Made by a program: the position numbers and the translations under genes. The notes beneath the pieces are model-generated. The model was given only the letters and a program-made list of their open reading frames with translations. It was not told the origin of the DNA and made no database searches. From positions 1-64,000 of the forward strand of contig JACQYL010000058.1 in the NCBI GenBank assembly GCA_016208165.1: DNA of 64,000 bases, given 5' to 3'. This stretch comes from Deltaproteobacteria bacterium. Lineage in GTDB: Bacteria > Desulfobacterota > Desulfarculia > JACQYL01. Below, piece after piece: positions 35,076 to 43,264 of this stretch; position 1 is the first letter of the stretch, and each line of letters begins with the position of its first letter.

Positions 35076-37415
35076 ATGGGCGTTCCAGAGGACGTGATGC
35101 ACGAAAAGATGTTTTGTGACTACAAAACGATGTATCAGATCCTTGCGGAGAATACCTACGATTGGGAGTTCTGGCTCGGTCCCAACGGGCGGTATCTGTA
35201 CGTTTCTCCGGCAGCCCTGCGCATAACGGGTTACGAGCCGAACGAATTTATTGAAGACCCCCGGTTGGGCACCCGCATCATTCACCCGGACGACGTACCG
35301 GTTTTCGAGGCTCACTGGGGTGAAGTGGAAGAACACAGACAGATGGGCGAAATCGAGTTGCGGGTCATCCACAAAGACGGTCGGACCGTGTGGATCAGCC
35401 ATGCATGCAGGCCTGTATTTGACAAGGAGGGAAGGTACCTAGGAGTCAGGGGAAGCAACCGTGACATCACCGAACGAAAGGAGGCTCAGGAAGCGCTTCG
35501 AAAGAGCGAGAAGTTCGCGAACAAGGTGCTGACGTCCTCCCTGAACGGGCTCTATATCTACGATCTGAAAAAGAAATTCAATATTTTCATCAATCCCGAA
35601 TACACGAGAATCACCGGATACACGATCGAGCATTTCAACAGCCTGGCCCACACTACATTCAAGTCGCTTTTCCACGAGGATGACCACACAAAGGTGGCCG
35701 CTCATGTGGAGGCGATCAGCCGCGCTCGAGATGATGACATTCTGGAGATCGAATACCGTTTCAGACGATCCGATGGAAGCTGGATCTGGTGTCTTTCCCG
35801 GGATTCGGTGTTCTCCCGCGATGGGGACGGATCCGTATGTCAATTCATCGGCACGTTTCTGGATATCACGGCCCGCAGGGAAGCCGAGGAAGAGCTACGC
35901 CGGGCGAGAGACGAACTCGAGATCCGTGTAAGGGAGCGCACGGCCGAACTCAGAAAGCGGAAAGCGCTGCTGCAGGAAAAGAACGAGCTGTTGGAGATCA
36001 TATTCTCGAATATGCATTTCCTGGTGGCCTACCTGAATACGGATTTCGATTTCATCCGGGTAAACCGCGCGTATGCGGAAGCCGACGGCCGAAGTCCGGA
36101 TTTCTTCCCCGGCAAGAACCACTTCGATCTTTTTCCGAACGAAGAGAACCACGCCATATTCCGAAAGGTCGTCGATTCGGGAGAGACCTACATCGCGTCC
36201 GCTAAACCGTTCGAATACCCCGAACATCCTGAACGGGGGGTGACCTACTGGGATTGGAGCCTCTTTCCGGTTAAAGGCCCCAAGGGCGCTGTAATAGGGC
36301 TCATTTTATGCCTGGTGGATGTGACAAAGAGCAAGAAAGCCGAGGAGAAACTCCTGGAAGCAAACCAGGCCCTCGAAACACTCAAGAATCGGCTCATCGA
36401 CGAGAACACATACCTCCTGGAGGAAATCAAAGTAAGCCGGAATTTCGACCAGATTCTGGGTGAGAGCACTGCCATCAAAAAGGTGCTGAAACAGGTTGAC
36501 CTGGTGTCCTCCACGGATGCGACCGTATTGATTCTTGGAGAAACCGGGACCGGAAAGGAACTCATCGCACGCGCCATCCATTCCGCCGGCGCCAGAAGCC
36601 GAAAACCGCTGATCAAAATCGACTGCGCCTCCATTCCTCCCACCCTCATCGAAAGTGAGCTCTTCGGCCACGAGAAAGGAGCCTTCACCGGCGCCACCCG
36701 GTCCCGCGAGGGGCGGCTGAGCCTGGCGGACGGAGGAACCGTTTTCCTCGATGAGATCGGTGAATTGCCCAGGGACATGCAAACCAAACTGCTGCGCGTG
36801 GTTCAGGAAGGGGAGTTTGAAACCGTAGGCAGTTCCAAGACACGCAGGGTGGACATACGGGTTATTGCCGCAACAAACCGGGACCTTTGGAAAGCCGTGC
36901 AGGAAGGAAGCTTTCGCATGGATCTGTACTACCGGCTAAGCGTCTTTCCCATCAAAGTGCCTCCCCTTAGAGACCGGGGAAACGACGTCGCCCTGCTCGC
37001 ATCCTTCTTTGCACAACGTTTCGCCGAGAAAATGGGCCGGTGGATCGAACCCCTGTCCGAGGAATGTCTTCAACGATTGAAGGACTATGACTGGCCCGGA
37101 AACGTGCGGGAGCTTCAAAACGCGATCGAACGGGCGGTCATCACATCACGGAAGGGCGTCATCGACGGCGTTCAACTCGCGCCGGAAGCGTCATCGGTCC
37201 CCGTGGCGCAAGAAACGGATGGTTCGGAACCGTCCGGCCGGGACGTGCTCACGGTCGAACACATGCGCCGGATCGAACGGGAAAACGTTCTTCGCGCCCT
37301 CGAGGCGAGTCAGTGGCGAGTATCCGGAAAGGAAGGAGCGGCCCGCACCCTCGGGATGCCTCCCTCGACACTGAATTCGCGCATGAAGGCGCTTGGAATC
37401 AAACGGCCGGCATGA
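35076..37415 (+). CDS. Sigma-54-dependent transcriptional activator with three PAS domains
   Basis: The 779-residue enhancer-binding protein starts at ATG 35076 with GGGAG six bases upstream. Three PAS/PAC sensory modules cover about residues 15-140, 150-275 and 305-430, each ending in a PAC-like RD/GxxxDIT segment. The AAA+ domain has Walker A GETGTGKE near 487, the sigma-54 contact loop GAFTGA near 534 and Walker B GGTVFLDEIGELP. A Fis-type helix-turn-helix ends the protein (REGAARTLGMPPSTLNSRMK-like segment at ~750-775). There is no receiver domain, so the signal must enter through PAS ligands such as redox cofactors or small molecules. A sigma-54 promoter lies 160 bases downstream of it. 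Confidence 0.94.
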   Translation: MGVPEDVMHEKMFCDYKTMYQILAENTYDWEFWLGPNGRYLYVSPAALRITGYEPNEFIEDPRLGTRIIHPDDVPVFEAHWGEVEEHRQMGEIELRVIHKDGRTVWISHACRPVFDKEGRYLGVRGSNRDITERKEAQEALRKSEKFANKVLTSSLNGLYIYDLKKKFNIFINPEYTRITGYTIEHFNSLAHTTFKSLFHEDDHTKVAAHVEAISRARDDDILEIEYRFRRSDGSWIWCLSRDSVFSRDGDGSVCQFIGTFLDITARREAEEELRRARDELEIRVRERTAELRKRKALLQEKNELLEIIFSNMHFLVAYLNTDFDFIRVNRAYAEADGRSPDFFPGKNHFDLFPNEENHAIFRKVVDSGETYIASAKPFEYPEHPERGVTYWDWSLFPVKGPKGAVIGLILCLVDVTKSKKAEEKLLEANQALETLKNRLIDENTYLLEEIKVSRNFDQILGESTAIKKVLKQVDLVSSTDATVLILGETGTGKELIARAIHSAGARSRKPLIKIDCASIPPTLIESELFGHEKGAFTGATRSREGRLSLADGGTVFLDEIGELPRDMQTKLLRVVQEGEFETVGSSKTRRVDIRVIAATNRDLWKAVQEGSFRMDLYYRLSVFPIKVPPLRDRGNDVALLASFFAQRFAEKMGRWIEPLSEECLQRLKDYDWPGNVRELQNAIERAVITSRKGVIDGVQLAPEASSVPVAQETDGSEPSGRDVLTVEHMRRIERENVLRALEASQWRVSGKEGAARTLGMPPSTLNSRMKALGIKRPA

Positions 37416-37460
37416 CCTGACACGCTCGAAGAACGTATTCCGGTAGGACTTCCTATCGAA

Positions 37461-37507
37461 ATCTCGCTATTTTATCTCCATATCTCGCTACTAACGAAAT
37501 CTCGCGA
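37461..37507 (+). promoter_or_regulatory. Three tandem ATCTCGC repeats, candidate enhancer for the sigma-54 promoter
   Basis: ATCTCGCTA occurs at 37461-37469 and 37482-37490, and ATCTCGCGA at 37499-37507, the first two spaced 21 bases apart (two helical turns). They lie about 70 to 115 bases upstream of the -24/-12 promoter, the usual place for an activator binding site. Confidence 0.55.
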
Positions 37508-37573
37508 TATCCCGTCTCCTTGTATATTGAAGCTAATATTCAGATATTATTAATGAAATATGGTTTGGCCAGT

Positions 37574-37590
37574 TTGGCACGATCCATGCT
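37574..37590 (+). promoter_or_regulatory. Sigma-54 (-24/-12) promoter
   Basis: TTGGCACGATCCATGCT has GG at 37576-37577 and GC at 37588-37589, exactly ten bases apart, and matches the TTGGCACG half of the consensus perfectly. Transcription from about 37600 would cover the OsmC-like gene at 37693. Confidence 0.8.
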
Positions 37591-37692
37591 TTGTATATGG
37601 CTTAGATTGAGTGGTTGTCATGGGCTTCGATCGATGTTTGAGCATCCATAGTCGAGCGAAAGCCCTGGAGCCAAGGTTAGGAGGTGCTAAGA

Positions 37693-38262
37693 ATGGAAGC
37701 CACTGAAGAAAAAACCGTACTAGTGAACGGCATCGATACGGATATGCTTTTCAGCACCATCGATCTTATCAAGGAAAAGCCCGAGGTAGCCAAATTTAAA
37801 TTCCGGGCAAAAAACAAGTGGCTGGCGGGAACCCACAGCAGGGCAACCGTGGAGGACTTTTACGGGGCCGGGAAAGAAGATCGTTCTCGACAGGAAACGG
37901 CCTTTGATCTGGATGAGCCGCCCGTACTCCTGGGTAATAATTACGGAACCAATCCGGTGGAATACCTCCTGGTGGCCTTGTCGGGTTGTCTGACCACCAG
38001 CCTGGTCGCCCACGCGGCGGCAAGGGGCATCACGGTGAAGGGAGTGGAATCCAGATACGAGGGTGACATCGATCTGAGAGGATTTCTGGGTCTGTCGGAA
38101 TATGTGCCGGTAGGGTACAGCGAGATCCGGGTGTATTTCAAGATCGACGCGGATATTTCAGACGAAGACAAGGAAGAACTCGTCAGGATGGCGCAGAAAT
38201 ACTCGCCGGTGTTTAACACGATTACCAAGTCGGCGCCGGTCAGCGTTCATCTGGAAACCTAA
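37693..38262 (+). CDS. OsmC/Ohr family protein
   Basis: The 189-residue protein starts at ATG 37693 with TAGGAGGTG upstream. The OsmC fold signature is NPVEYLLVALSGCLTTSLVAHAAARGI, with Cys99 at the peroxidatic position. OsmC and Ohr enzymes use a second, resolving Cys in the later helix; none is present in this protein, so it may use an external thiol or have another role. An N-terminal extension of about 30 residues (MEATEEKTVLVNGIDTDMLF) is longer than typical. It is the likely target of the sigma-54 promoter and activator just upstream, which suggests a regulated thiol or peroxide response. Confidence 0.85.
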   Translation: MEATEEKTVLVNGIDTDMLFSTIDLIKEKPEVAKFKFRAKNKWLAGTHSRATVEDFYGAGKEDRSRQETAFDLDEPPVLLGNNYGTNPVEYLLVALSGCLTTSLVAHAAARGITVKGVESRYEGDIDLRGFLGLSEYVPVGYSEIRVYFKIDADISDEDKEELVRMAQKYSPVFNTITKSAPVSVHLET

Positions 38263-38383
38263 CAGGCCGTTGAAAAACGATGAGATGCAAGGCGCGCAAA
38301 TCCCGAGGAAAGGCGTACATAGAGTACGTCGCAGTGACGAGGGATGAAGCGCAACACCGCAGATCGCGTTTTTCGACAGCCTG
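38263..38383. repeat. Dispersed ~125-bp imperfect palindrome, copy C
   Basis: The copy begins CAGGCCGTTGAAAAACGATG directly after the OsmC stop codon and ends CGTTTTTCGACAGCCTG. It shares the core ATGCAAGGCGCGCAAATCCC and the CGTACATAGAGTACGTCGCAG segment with copies A and B, in the same orientation. Confidence 0.85.
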
Positions 38384-38524
38384 CTAACCATGGCGAGATG
38401 GAGGGAGGGGCGTTTCATTCCTTCCTCCGGTCTCAAGAACTCTGCCTTGAGATCGAGAGAGGTGGTGACTGTCAGAGCGTTTTTAATCTGAACACGGATT
38501 GAGCCTAACGCGTGGGAGGAGCAC

Positions 38525-39487
38525 ATGAGTACGCCGGATTATCGCGTCGAGACCGAACAGTATGCCAGGAGCATTGCCGGGTCCAAAAGGATCCGCTGGG
38601 ATATCGAGAAGGACGTTATTCGGGGAAGAGATTTCGATTTCTCGAAAAAATTCCTTCCGGACGGCATCTCGAAAGTGGATCGACTCGAATTCCTGAACGA
38701 TGACGAGCAGAGGTTTCTCAGCCGGATTCAGGGAAGGACATATTCGAACATGTTTGGATTTGTCGAGCGCTTCATCGTGGCCAAGATCCTCGAAATCACC
38801 CGCGACCATTGGCTGGGGGATCAGGTGGCCCTCGAGGCCCTGGTGCGTTTTTCCGACGAGGAGTTGAAACACCAGGAGTTGTTCCGCCGCCTGGAAACCA
38901 TGATGGCCGCCGGCATGCCTCCGGGGTACAGGTTCCCGTGGGACCCCAACGAAATTGCGGCTGCGGTCCTCGAAAAGTCGACCTGGGCCGTTATGACAAT
39001 CATCTATGAAATCGAACTCTTTACCCAGGAACATTACAAGCAGAGCATCGAGCCCGAAGAGAATCTGTCCGAGCTCTACAAGGATGTATTCCTGTATCAT
39101 TGGAAGGAAGAGGCGCAACACGCGTTCCTGGATGCCCTCGAATGGCCGCGCGTGGACAAAAAGTTGACTCCCGAGGAACGGGACAAGGCCGTCGACGAAG
39201 TGATCGAGCTGGTGGGGGCGGTGGACGGCATTTTAAAGAAACAGAGTGAATCCGACGCCGGTTACTTCATCGCGAATACACGACGCACGTTCAGCGACGA
39301 CCAAATCGCCCGAATTAAGAGTACGGTCCTGGGGGCCTATCGTTGGCAATACATCTTTTCCGGAGTCGAGCATCCTCGATTTCAGGAGCTTTTCGGACGC
39401 CTGACAACGGAAACACAGCGCGAACGCGTGGGCCGGGCCCTCGCGCCATTGGCCAAAAGCGTCCCATCAAAAGCGGAAAAAGCGTGA
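38525..39487 (+). CDS. Ferritin-like diiron protein
   Basis: The 320-residue soluble protein starts at ATG 38525 after GGGAGGAG. It has the helical diiron pattern of ferritin-like oxygenases and oxidases: a first Glu in FVERFIVAKILEI, the ExxH pair EELKHQELF at about residues 112-120, a third-helix Glu in IIYEIELFTQEHY and the second ExxH pair KEEAQHAFLD at about 194-203. These four elements would bind two iron atoms. The length is about double a simple ferritin, with a C-terminal helical region. Substrate unknown; oxygen or peroxide scavenging fits the neighbouring OsmC and DsrE-like genes. Confidence 0.78.
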   Translation: MSTPDYRVETEQYARSIAGSKRIRWDIEKDVIRGRDFDFSKKFLPDGISKVDRLEFLNDDEQRFLSRIQGRTYSNMFGFVERFIVAKILEITRDHWLGDQVALEALVRFSDEELKHQELFRRLETMMAAGMPPGYRFPWDPNEIAAAVLEKSTWAVMTIIYEIELFTQEHYKQSIEPEENLSELYKDVFLYHWKEEAQHAFLDALEWPRVDKKLTPEERDKAVDEVIELVGAVDGILKKQSESDAGYFIANTRRTFSDDQIARIKSTVLGAYRWQYIFSGVEHPRFQELFGRLTTETQRERVGRALAPLAKSVPSKAEKA

Positions 39488-39554
39488 AAGCGCACACGGC
39501 AAACACAAGCGTATTTTTTAACAACGAAGTATTCCAAAACAGGGAGGCGAAAAA

Positions 39555-40055
39555 ATGGAAACAAAGCGAAGAAACCTAGCCGTACTGTACGTAGTGGCGT
39601 TGTTCCTGGTCTGGTCAACCGTTTCAATCGGATCGGCTCAGGAATACGAGGCCATGAAGGGAGTGGATAACGTCCAGGCCATGTTCGACTTCAGAGACGG
39701 CGTTCCAAAATCCGCACTCGTACACATGAAGCTGCTTCACGACACGTACAAGCAGCTTGCGGACATGAAGAAAAACCCGGTTTTCGTGGTAGTTTTCATG
39801 GGGAGTTCGGTCAAGCTGATCTCCAGTAACCAGGCCGAATTCAGCGCCGAAGAACAGAAGGACCTCAAGGAGCTGGCGGACACCATTTCCAAGATGGCCA
39901 AGGACGGCATCGATTTTGAAGTGTGTCTCTTTGCCGCGCATGTCTTCAAGGTGGATCCGAAATCGATTCAATCCGAAATCAAGCACGTGGGAAACGGTTG
40001 GATTTCGGAGATCGGTTATGAGGCTAGAGGCTATTCAATGGTTCCGGTGTATTAA
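39555..40055 (+). CDS. Secreted DsrE/DsrF-like protein
   Basis: The 166-residue protein starts at ATG 39555 with GGGAGG upstream. A signal peptide spans about residues 1-29 (LAVLYVVALFLVWSTVSIGSA). The mature part has the DsrE fold order: AMFDFRDGVPKSALVHMKLLHDTYKQL, NPVFVVVFMGSSVKLI, DLKELADTISKMAKDGIDFEVCLFAAHVF and a final GYSMVPVY. The single conserved Cys lies in FEVCLFAA, the position used for sulfur transfer in DsrE relatives. Periplasmic DsrE proteins are common in sulfur-metabolising bacteria but their roles are poorly known. It follows the diiron gene by 67 bases. Confidence 0.8.
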   Translation: METKRRNLAVLYVVALFLVWSTVSIGSAQEYEAMKGVDNVQAMFDFRDGVPKSALVHMKLLHDTYKQLADMKKNPVFVVVFMGSSVKLISSNQAEFSAEEQKDLKELADTISKMAKDGIDFEVCLFAAHVFKVDPKSIQSEIKHVGNGWISEIGYEARGYSMVPVY

Positions 40056-40059
40056 CGAA

Positions 40060-40087
40060 GAGGCCGGTTCAGCCTATGTCCGGCCTC
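40060..40087 (+). terminator. GC-rich hairpin after the DsrE-like gene
   Basis: GAGGCCGG (40060-40067) pairs with CCGGCCTC (40080-40087) just after the stop codon. No T-run follows, so it may attenuate rather than end transcription. Confidence 0.45.
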
Positions 40088-40160
40088 AGGCCAATGGTGT
40101 TGTCTCGTGCTCGATGGAGAACGGGGGGTGTGCCCCATAAAGAGCGTCACGGGGGATAGC

Positions 40161-41456
40161 ATGACCGCGAAAGAGTTTCCGCCTGGTTTCCAGGACTTGA
40201 CTACTTTTGGTTTTATCGAAGCGCTGCTCGGCCGGCGTTCCCGCAGGTTTTTCATGGGCGGTGAGATTCCGGACGGAGTTTTCGCCTACAAGTCGAAACA
40301 CAAACACCTGCCGCTCTCCGAGCTTGAAACGCTGCTGGTTGTAACTGCGTGCGGCGGCAACACCAGTTGGCATAATATGATTTACCGGGGCCAAATATAC
40401 GCCCCGTATTTGTCCAACTACGCAGGGGCGGCCGGGGGGCGGACGTTTCCCTCGGCCGCGGGGTTTCACACGAGCAAGACCTTTTTTACGGACGACAAGG
40501 GGGTCTACGTGTTGGAGGCCCGGGACGCTCCGCCTTTTGCGGAACGAAACCAGGACGGTTCCCTTGACCTGGAAACGTTGATGCAGGCCCTACGTGGCGC
40601 AATCAGGAAGATACGGAACGGGCGCCTGGGCATTCCCCCCGAGGTTCCGTATACGGAAGCCCATAACACGTGGGTCGTCAATCATCCGGGCACGCTGCTC
40701 GTCATCCCCGTGGGAGATCTGGCCCAGCACGTGCTGCTCAATCTTTGCTACATGCTCCAAAACGGCCTGGTGTTGAAGGACGATGTCAACGGGCGGTCCA
40801 TTCCGGGCATCGAGAAGTTTAACGACATAGTGGATGCGAACAATGTCTGGCCCCTGACCTTCGTGGAACAGTGGTCCATGGCCGAGCTTACCGCGGAACT
40901 CGCGACGAGCTGTTACGCCGGGGCCCTGATGCTTCAGGCCATGGGTCTGGGCGGTTGGATGTTCAACGGTCTGGACCCCTTCGCCGTGCTGGGCGCGAGC
41001 GGCGATCCCCATGCGCCCGGTCTCGGATTTCGCTACGATAAAAACGAAGCGTGGCCGTATCCGAATCCCACGGGTCTCGACGGCGTTCTGGAGGGATTCT
41101 GTCCTCCTCACTATGCGGACATGCGCGCCGCCGTGGAAGCCGTTTGTGAGAGGAAATTCGGCCCGGGCGGGCCTTTTCATCCGGATACGCCGGGTCCGTG
41201 GAAGGACTCGAGGAAAGTCAGATCCTCGGCCCAGGTCCATGACGAGGGGTTCCGGGAGTGCGTGGCGCTTCAGGCGCAGTACATACTCGACACCTTCGGG
41301 AAGTTTCCGGGCACAGTGCCTTCGATCTTTCTGATCACCTACTTGCAGGCGCACCATCTGGACCTTGAGTTCTACGACCGGTTCTACAAGCCCGGCGTCT
41401 ATCTGAATACACACGCGGCGCACATGTCCCGCTGGCATCCGAACGAGACCGCCTGA
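40161..41456 (+). CDS. Nitroreductase-fold-like conserved protein
   Basis: The 431-residue protein starts at ATG 40161 with GGGGGA five bases upstream; the frame open to 40107 is rejected. The N-terminal FIEALLGRRSRRFFMGGEIP, followed by LPLSELETLLVVTACGGNTSW, resembles the flavin-binding start of nitroreductases (RRSxRxF, then a helix ending at the substrate loop). Later LIVIPVGDL-like and MLQAMGLGGWMFNGLDPFAVLG segments fit the second half of that fold. It is roughly twice the usual nitroreductase length, with inserts rich in Pro and Gly. No signal peptide is seen. Assignment is tentative; flavin-dependent redox chemistry is the most economical guess. Confidence 0.5.
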   Translation: MTAKEFPPGFQDLTTFGFIEALLGRRSRRFFMGGEIPDGVFAYKSKHKHLPLSELETLLVVTACGGNTSWHNMIYRGQIYAPYLSNYAGAAGGRTFPSAAGFHTSKTFFTDDKGVYVLEARDAPPFAERNQDGSLDLETLMQALRGAIRKIRNGRLGIPPEVPYTEAHNTWVVNHPGTLLVIPVGDLAQHVLLNLCYMLQNGLVLKDDVNGRSIPGIEKFNDIVDANNVWPLTFVEQWSMAELTAELATSCYAGALMLQAMGLGGWMFNGLDPFAVLGASGDPHAPGLGFRYDKNEAWPYPNPTGLDGVLEGFCPPHYADMRAAVEAVCERKFGPGGPFHPDTPGPWKDSRKVRSSAQVHDEGFRECVALQAQYILDTFGKFPGTVPSIFLITYLQAHHLDLEFYDRFYKPGVYLNTHAAHMSRWHPNETA

Positions 41457-41589
41457 GAAACGGCCGGATAATGAAAAAGGGGAACACGATGCCGGGCGCA
41501 CCGCGTCGAGTTCGTCTTAGACCGATCGGCCACACTGGGACCATGGCCGATGGACCACGCGCCACACAAGAAAAAAGGAAATCAGGGGC

Positions 41590-42405
41590 ATGAAATCCGT
41601 AGATAAACCCACGGCGTTCGAACCGTATCGGGCCGCGCCCGATACAACGGTATTACCCGCCTATTTTCCCATACCGGGGTTCGGGATCCTTGCGATAAAC
41701 GCTTTCCTGGTCCAGGGGGCCGAACCTGTGCTGGTGGACACGGGCCTGGCGCCGTTGAGCGACGACTTCATGAATCAGCTGGCGAAGGTCATCGATCTCG
41801 AGGATCTCCGGTGGTTATGGCTCACGCACGCCGATCCGGACCACATCGGGAGCCTGCAACGCATCCTCGATGCGGCCCCCAAACTACGCGTCATCACCAC
41901 TTTTCTCGCGGCCGGGAAAATGAGCCTGTTTCAGCCCATACCCTTGGATCGGGCGTATTTTCTGAATCCGGGCCAAAAGATCGATGTGGGGGACCGAACC
42001 CTCGTCGCGCTGAAACCGCCCACCTACGATGCGCCCGAAACCACCGGCTTTTACGACGTCAAATCCGGAGCGCTTTTCTGTGCGGATTGCTTTGGCGCGC
42101 TCCTGTCCGAGCCGGCGTTTGACGCGGCCGACATTGGATCCGAACGGCTGAAGGAAGGCTTGACCACCTGGACAAAGGTGGACTCGCCCTGGCTGCACTC
42201 GGTAAACAGAAAGCTATTTGCAGGGTCGCTCGACGTTCTACGCGAACTATCGCCAAGCGTTATCCTCAGCGGCCATCTCCCCCCCGCCCATGGTGTGACC
42301 GCCGAACTGCTCGACTATCTCGAGGCCGTGCCGGAAGAAGAACCGTTTGTCGGGCCGGATCAACCGGCTCTCGAAGCCATGCTGAAGCAGGGAAAAGAAA
42401 AGTAG
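41590..42405 (+). CDS. MBL-fold metallo-hydrolase
   Basis: The 271-residue metallo-beta-lactamase-fold protein starts at ATG 41590. The metal motif is LTHADPDHIGSLQRIL at about residues 76-91 (HxxxDH, with Ala-Asp-Pro in between). Further ligands are FYDVKSGALFCADCFG, with an Asp at the bridging position, and a His in SGHLPPAHGV. Sequence just before (NAFLVQGAEPVLVDTGLAP) is the usual MBL lead-in. Such proteins include flavodiiron-like oxygen reductase domains and thioesterases; no flavodoxin domain is attached. It follows the nitroreductase-like gene in the same direction. Confidence 0.85.
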   Translation: MKSVDKPTAFEPYRAAPDTTVLPAYFPIPGFGILAINAFLVQGAEPVLVDTGLAPLSDDFMNQLAKVIDLEDLRWLWLTHADPDHIGSLQRILDAAPKLRVITTFLAAGKMSLFQPIPLDRAYFLNPGQKIDVGDRTLVALKPPTYDAPETTGFYDVKSGALFCADCFGALLSEPAFDAADIGSERLKEGLTTWTKVDSPWLHSVNRKLFAGSLDVLRELSPSVILSGHLPPAHGVTAELLDYLEAVPEEEPFVGPDQPALEAMLKQGKEK

Positions 42406-42525
42406 CGGTCCGGGACTCCGTCGCCATCGCATGGTCCGGTTAGGCTTGGAGCTCTTTCTTGTGACCGGACGGAGACTTCCATAAGCACCCAACAGACGGA
42501 GTTCCTCGGACCTCCACCAGCCTGC

Positions 42526-42966
42526 TCAAGACCCGAGGAGGCAGTTCTCCGAATCATGGTGGCCCTGATAATGCCGCGCTTCGATCAAATTGCCTTCCGG
42601 ATCTCGAAAATAGATGGACGGACCGGTACCGTGGGCGCCCCAACGCGGAACCGGTCCTTCCTCGATCGAGACATGGTTGGCCCGAAGTCGCTCCAACAAC
42701 TCGTCCCACGCCGCCTTGGTTAAAGCCATACAGAAGTGATTCAGGTTCTCACGCCCCGGTCCCGACCGCGCGCTTTTCTCCCACATCTTCGTCGGAAACA
42801 GGTCGATGATCGTGTCCGCATTCAGCCGGACGGACGGAAACGGCGCCTTCCCTGCGCGGTATTCCTCCAGACGTTCCGTCGAAAGCGTGAGTACCTTGGA
42901 ATAGAACACGATCATGGTCTCGTCGTCTTCCACGTTCAAAACGATGTGATCCATCATGCACTGCAT
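42526..42966 (-). CDS. VOC (glyoxalase/dioxygenase) family protein
   Basis: The 146-residue protein starts at ATG 42966, with GGAGGGA six bases upstream; a longer frame to 43143 runs into the tRNA gene and is rejected. The betaalphabetabetabeta fold is seen twice: MMDHIVLNVEDDETMIVFYSKVL opens the first module with the metal His, and ENLNHFCMALTKAAWDELLERL opens the second. The second ends with SIYFRDPEGNLIEARHY, with the metal Glu. Metal-dependent lyase, isomerase or dioxygenase activity is likely; the substrate is unknown. It lies just downstream of tRNA-Met on the same strand. Confidence 0.87.
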   Translation of the reverse strand: MQCMMDHIVLNVEDDETMIVFYSKVLTLSTERLEEYRAGKAPFPSVRLNADTIIDLFPTKMWEKSARSGPGRENLNHFCMALTKAAWDELLERLRANHVSIEEGPVPRWGAHGTGPSIYFRDPEGNLIEARHYQGHHDSENCLLGS

Positions 42967-43092
42967 GATGCTTCCCTCCGAAGTAGCCGTAGGAGCGGCG
43001 GTTTTTACGGATTCAAATGGAGTTTTGGGGACCGAGGAACAAGGACAGAATGAACGGATTGAATTCTCAGCTTCTGAAATTAGTGAGATGGG

Positions 43093-43169
43093 TGGTGGCG
43101 GTGCAGGGACTTGAACCCCGGACACTGCGGATATGAGCCGCATGCTCTGACCAGCTGAGCTACACCGCC
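43093..43169 (-). tRNA. tRNA-Met(CAT)
   Basis: A complete 77-base cloverleaf reads on the minus strand. The acceptor is GGCGGTG/CACCGCC, the D arm GCTCAGCTGGTCAGAGC, the anticodon arm GCGG-CTCATAT-CCGC with anticodon CAT, and the T arm CCGGGGTTCAAGTCCCTG, followed by A and an encoded CCA. The paired first base (G1-C72) rules out an initiator tRNA. Elongator methionine is most likely; a lysidine-modified tRNA-Ile2 also has a CAT gene anticodon. Confidence 0.95.
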
Positions 43170-43264
43170 GTTACGTGCAATTTAGAAATTTTTGAGTTTT
43201 TGTCAATCCTTTTCTTGTTTGGAAACCAACATAGGAACCGCGCAACGGCCGGAGCCTTGACCGG

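Noticed and set aside
37461-37507. Possible CRISPR array
   Set aside because: Only three 9-base repeats with short unequal gaps and no cas genes; a transcription-factor site is far more likely.
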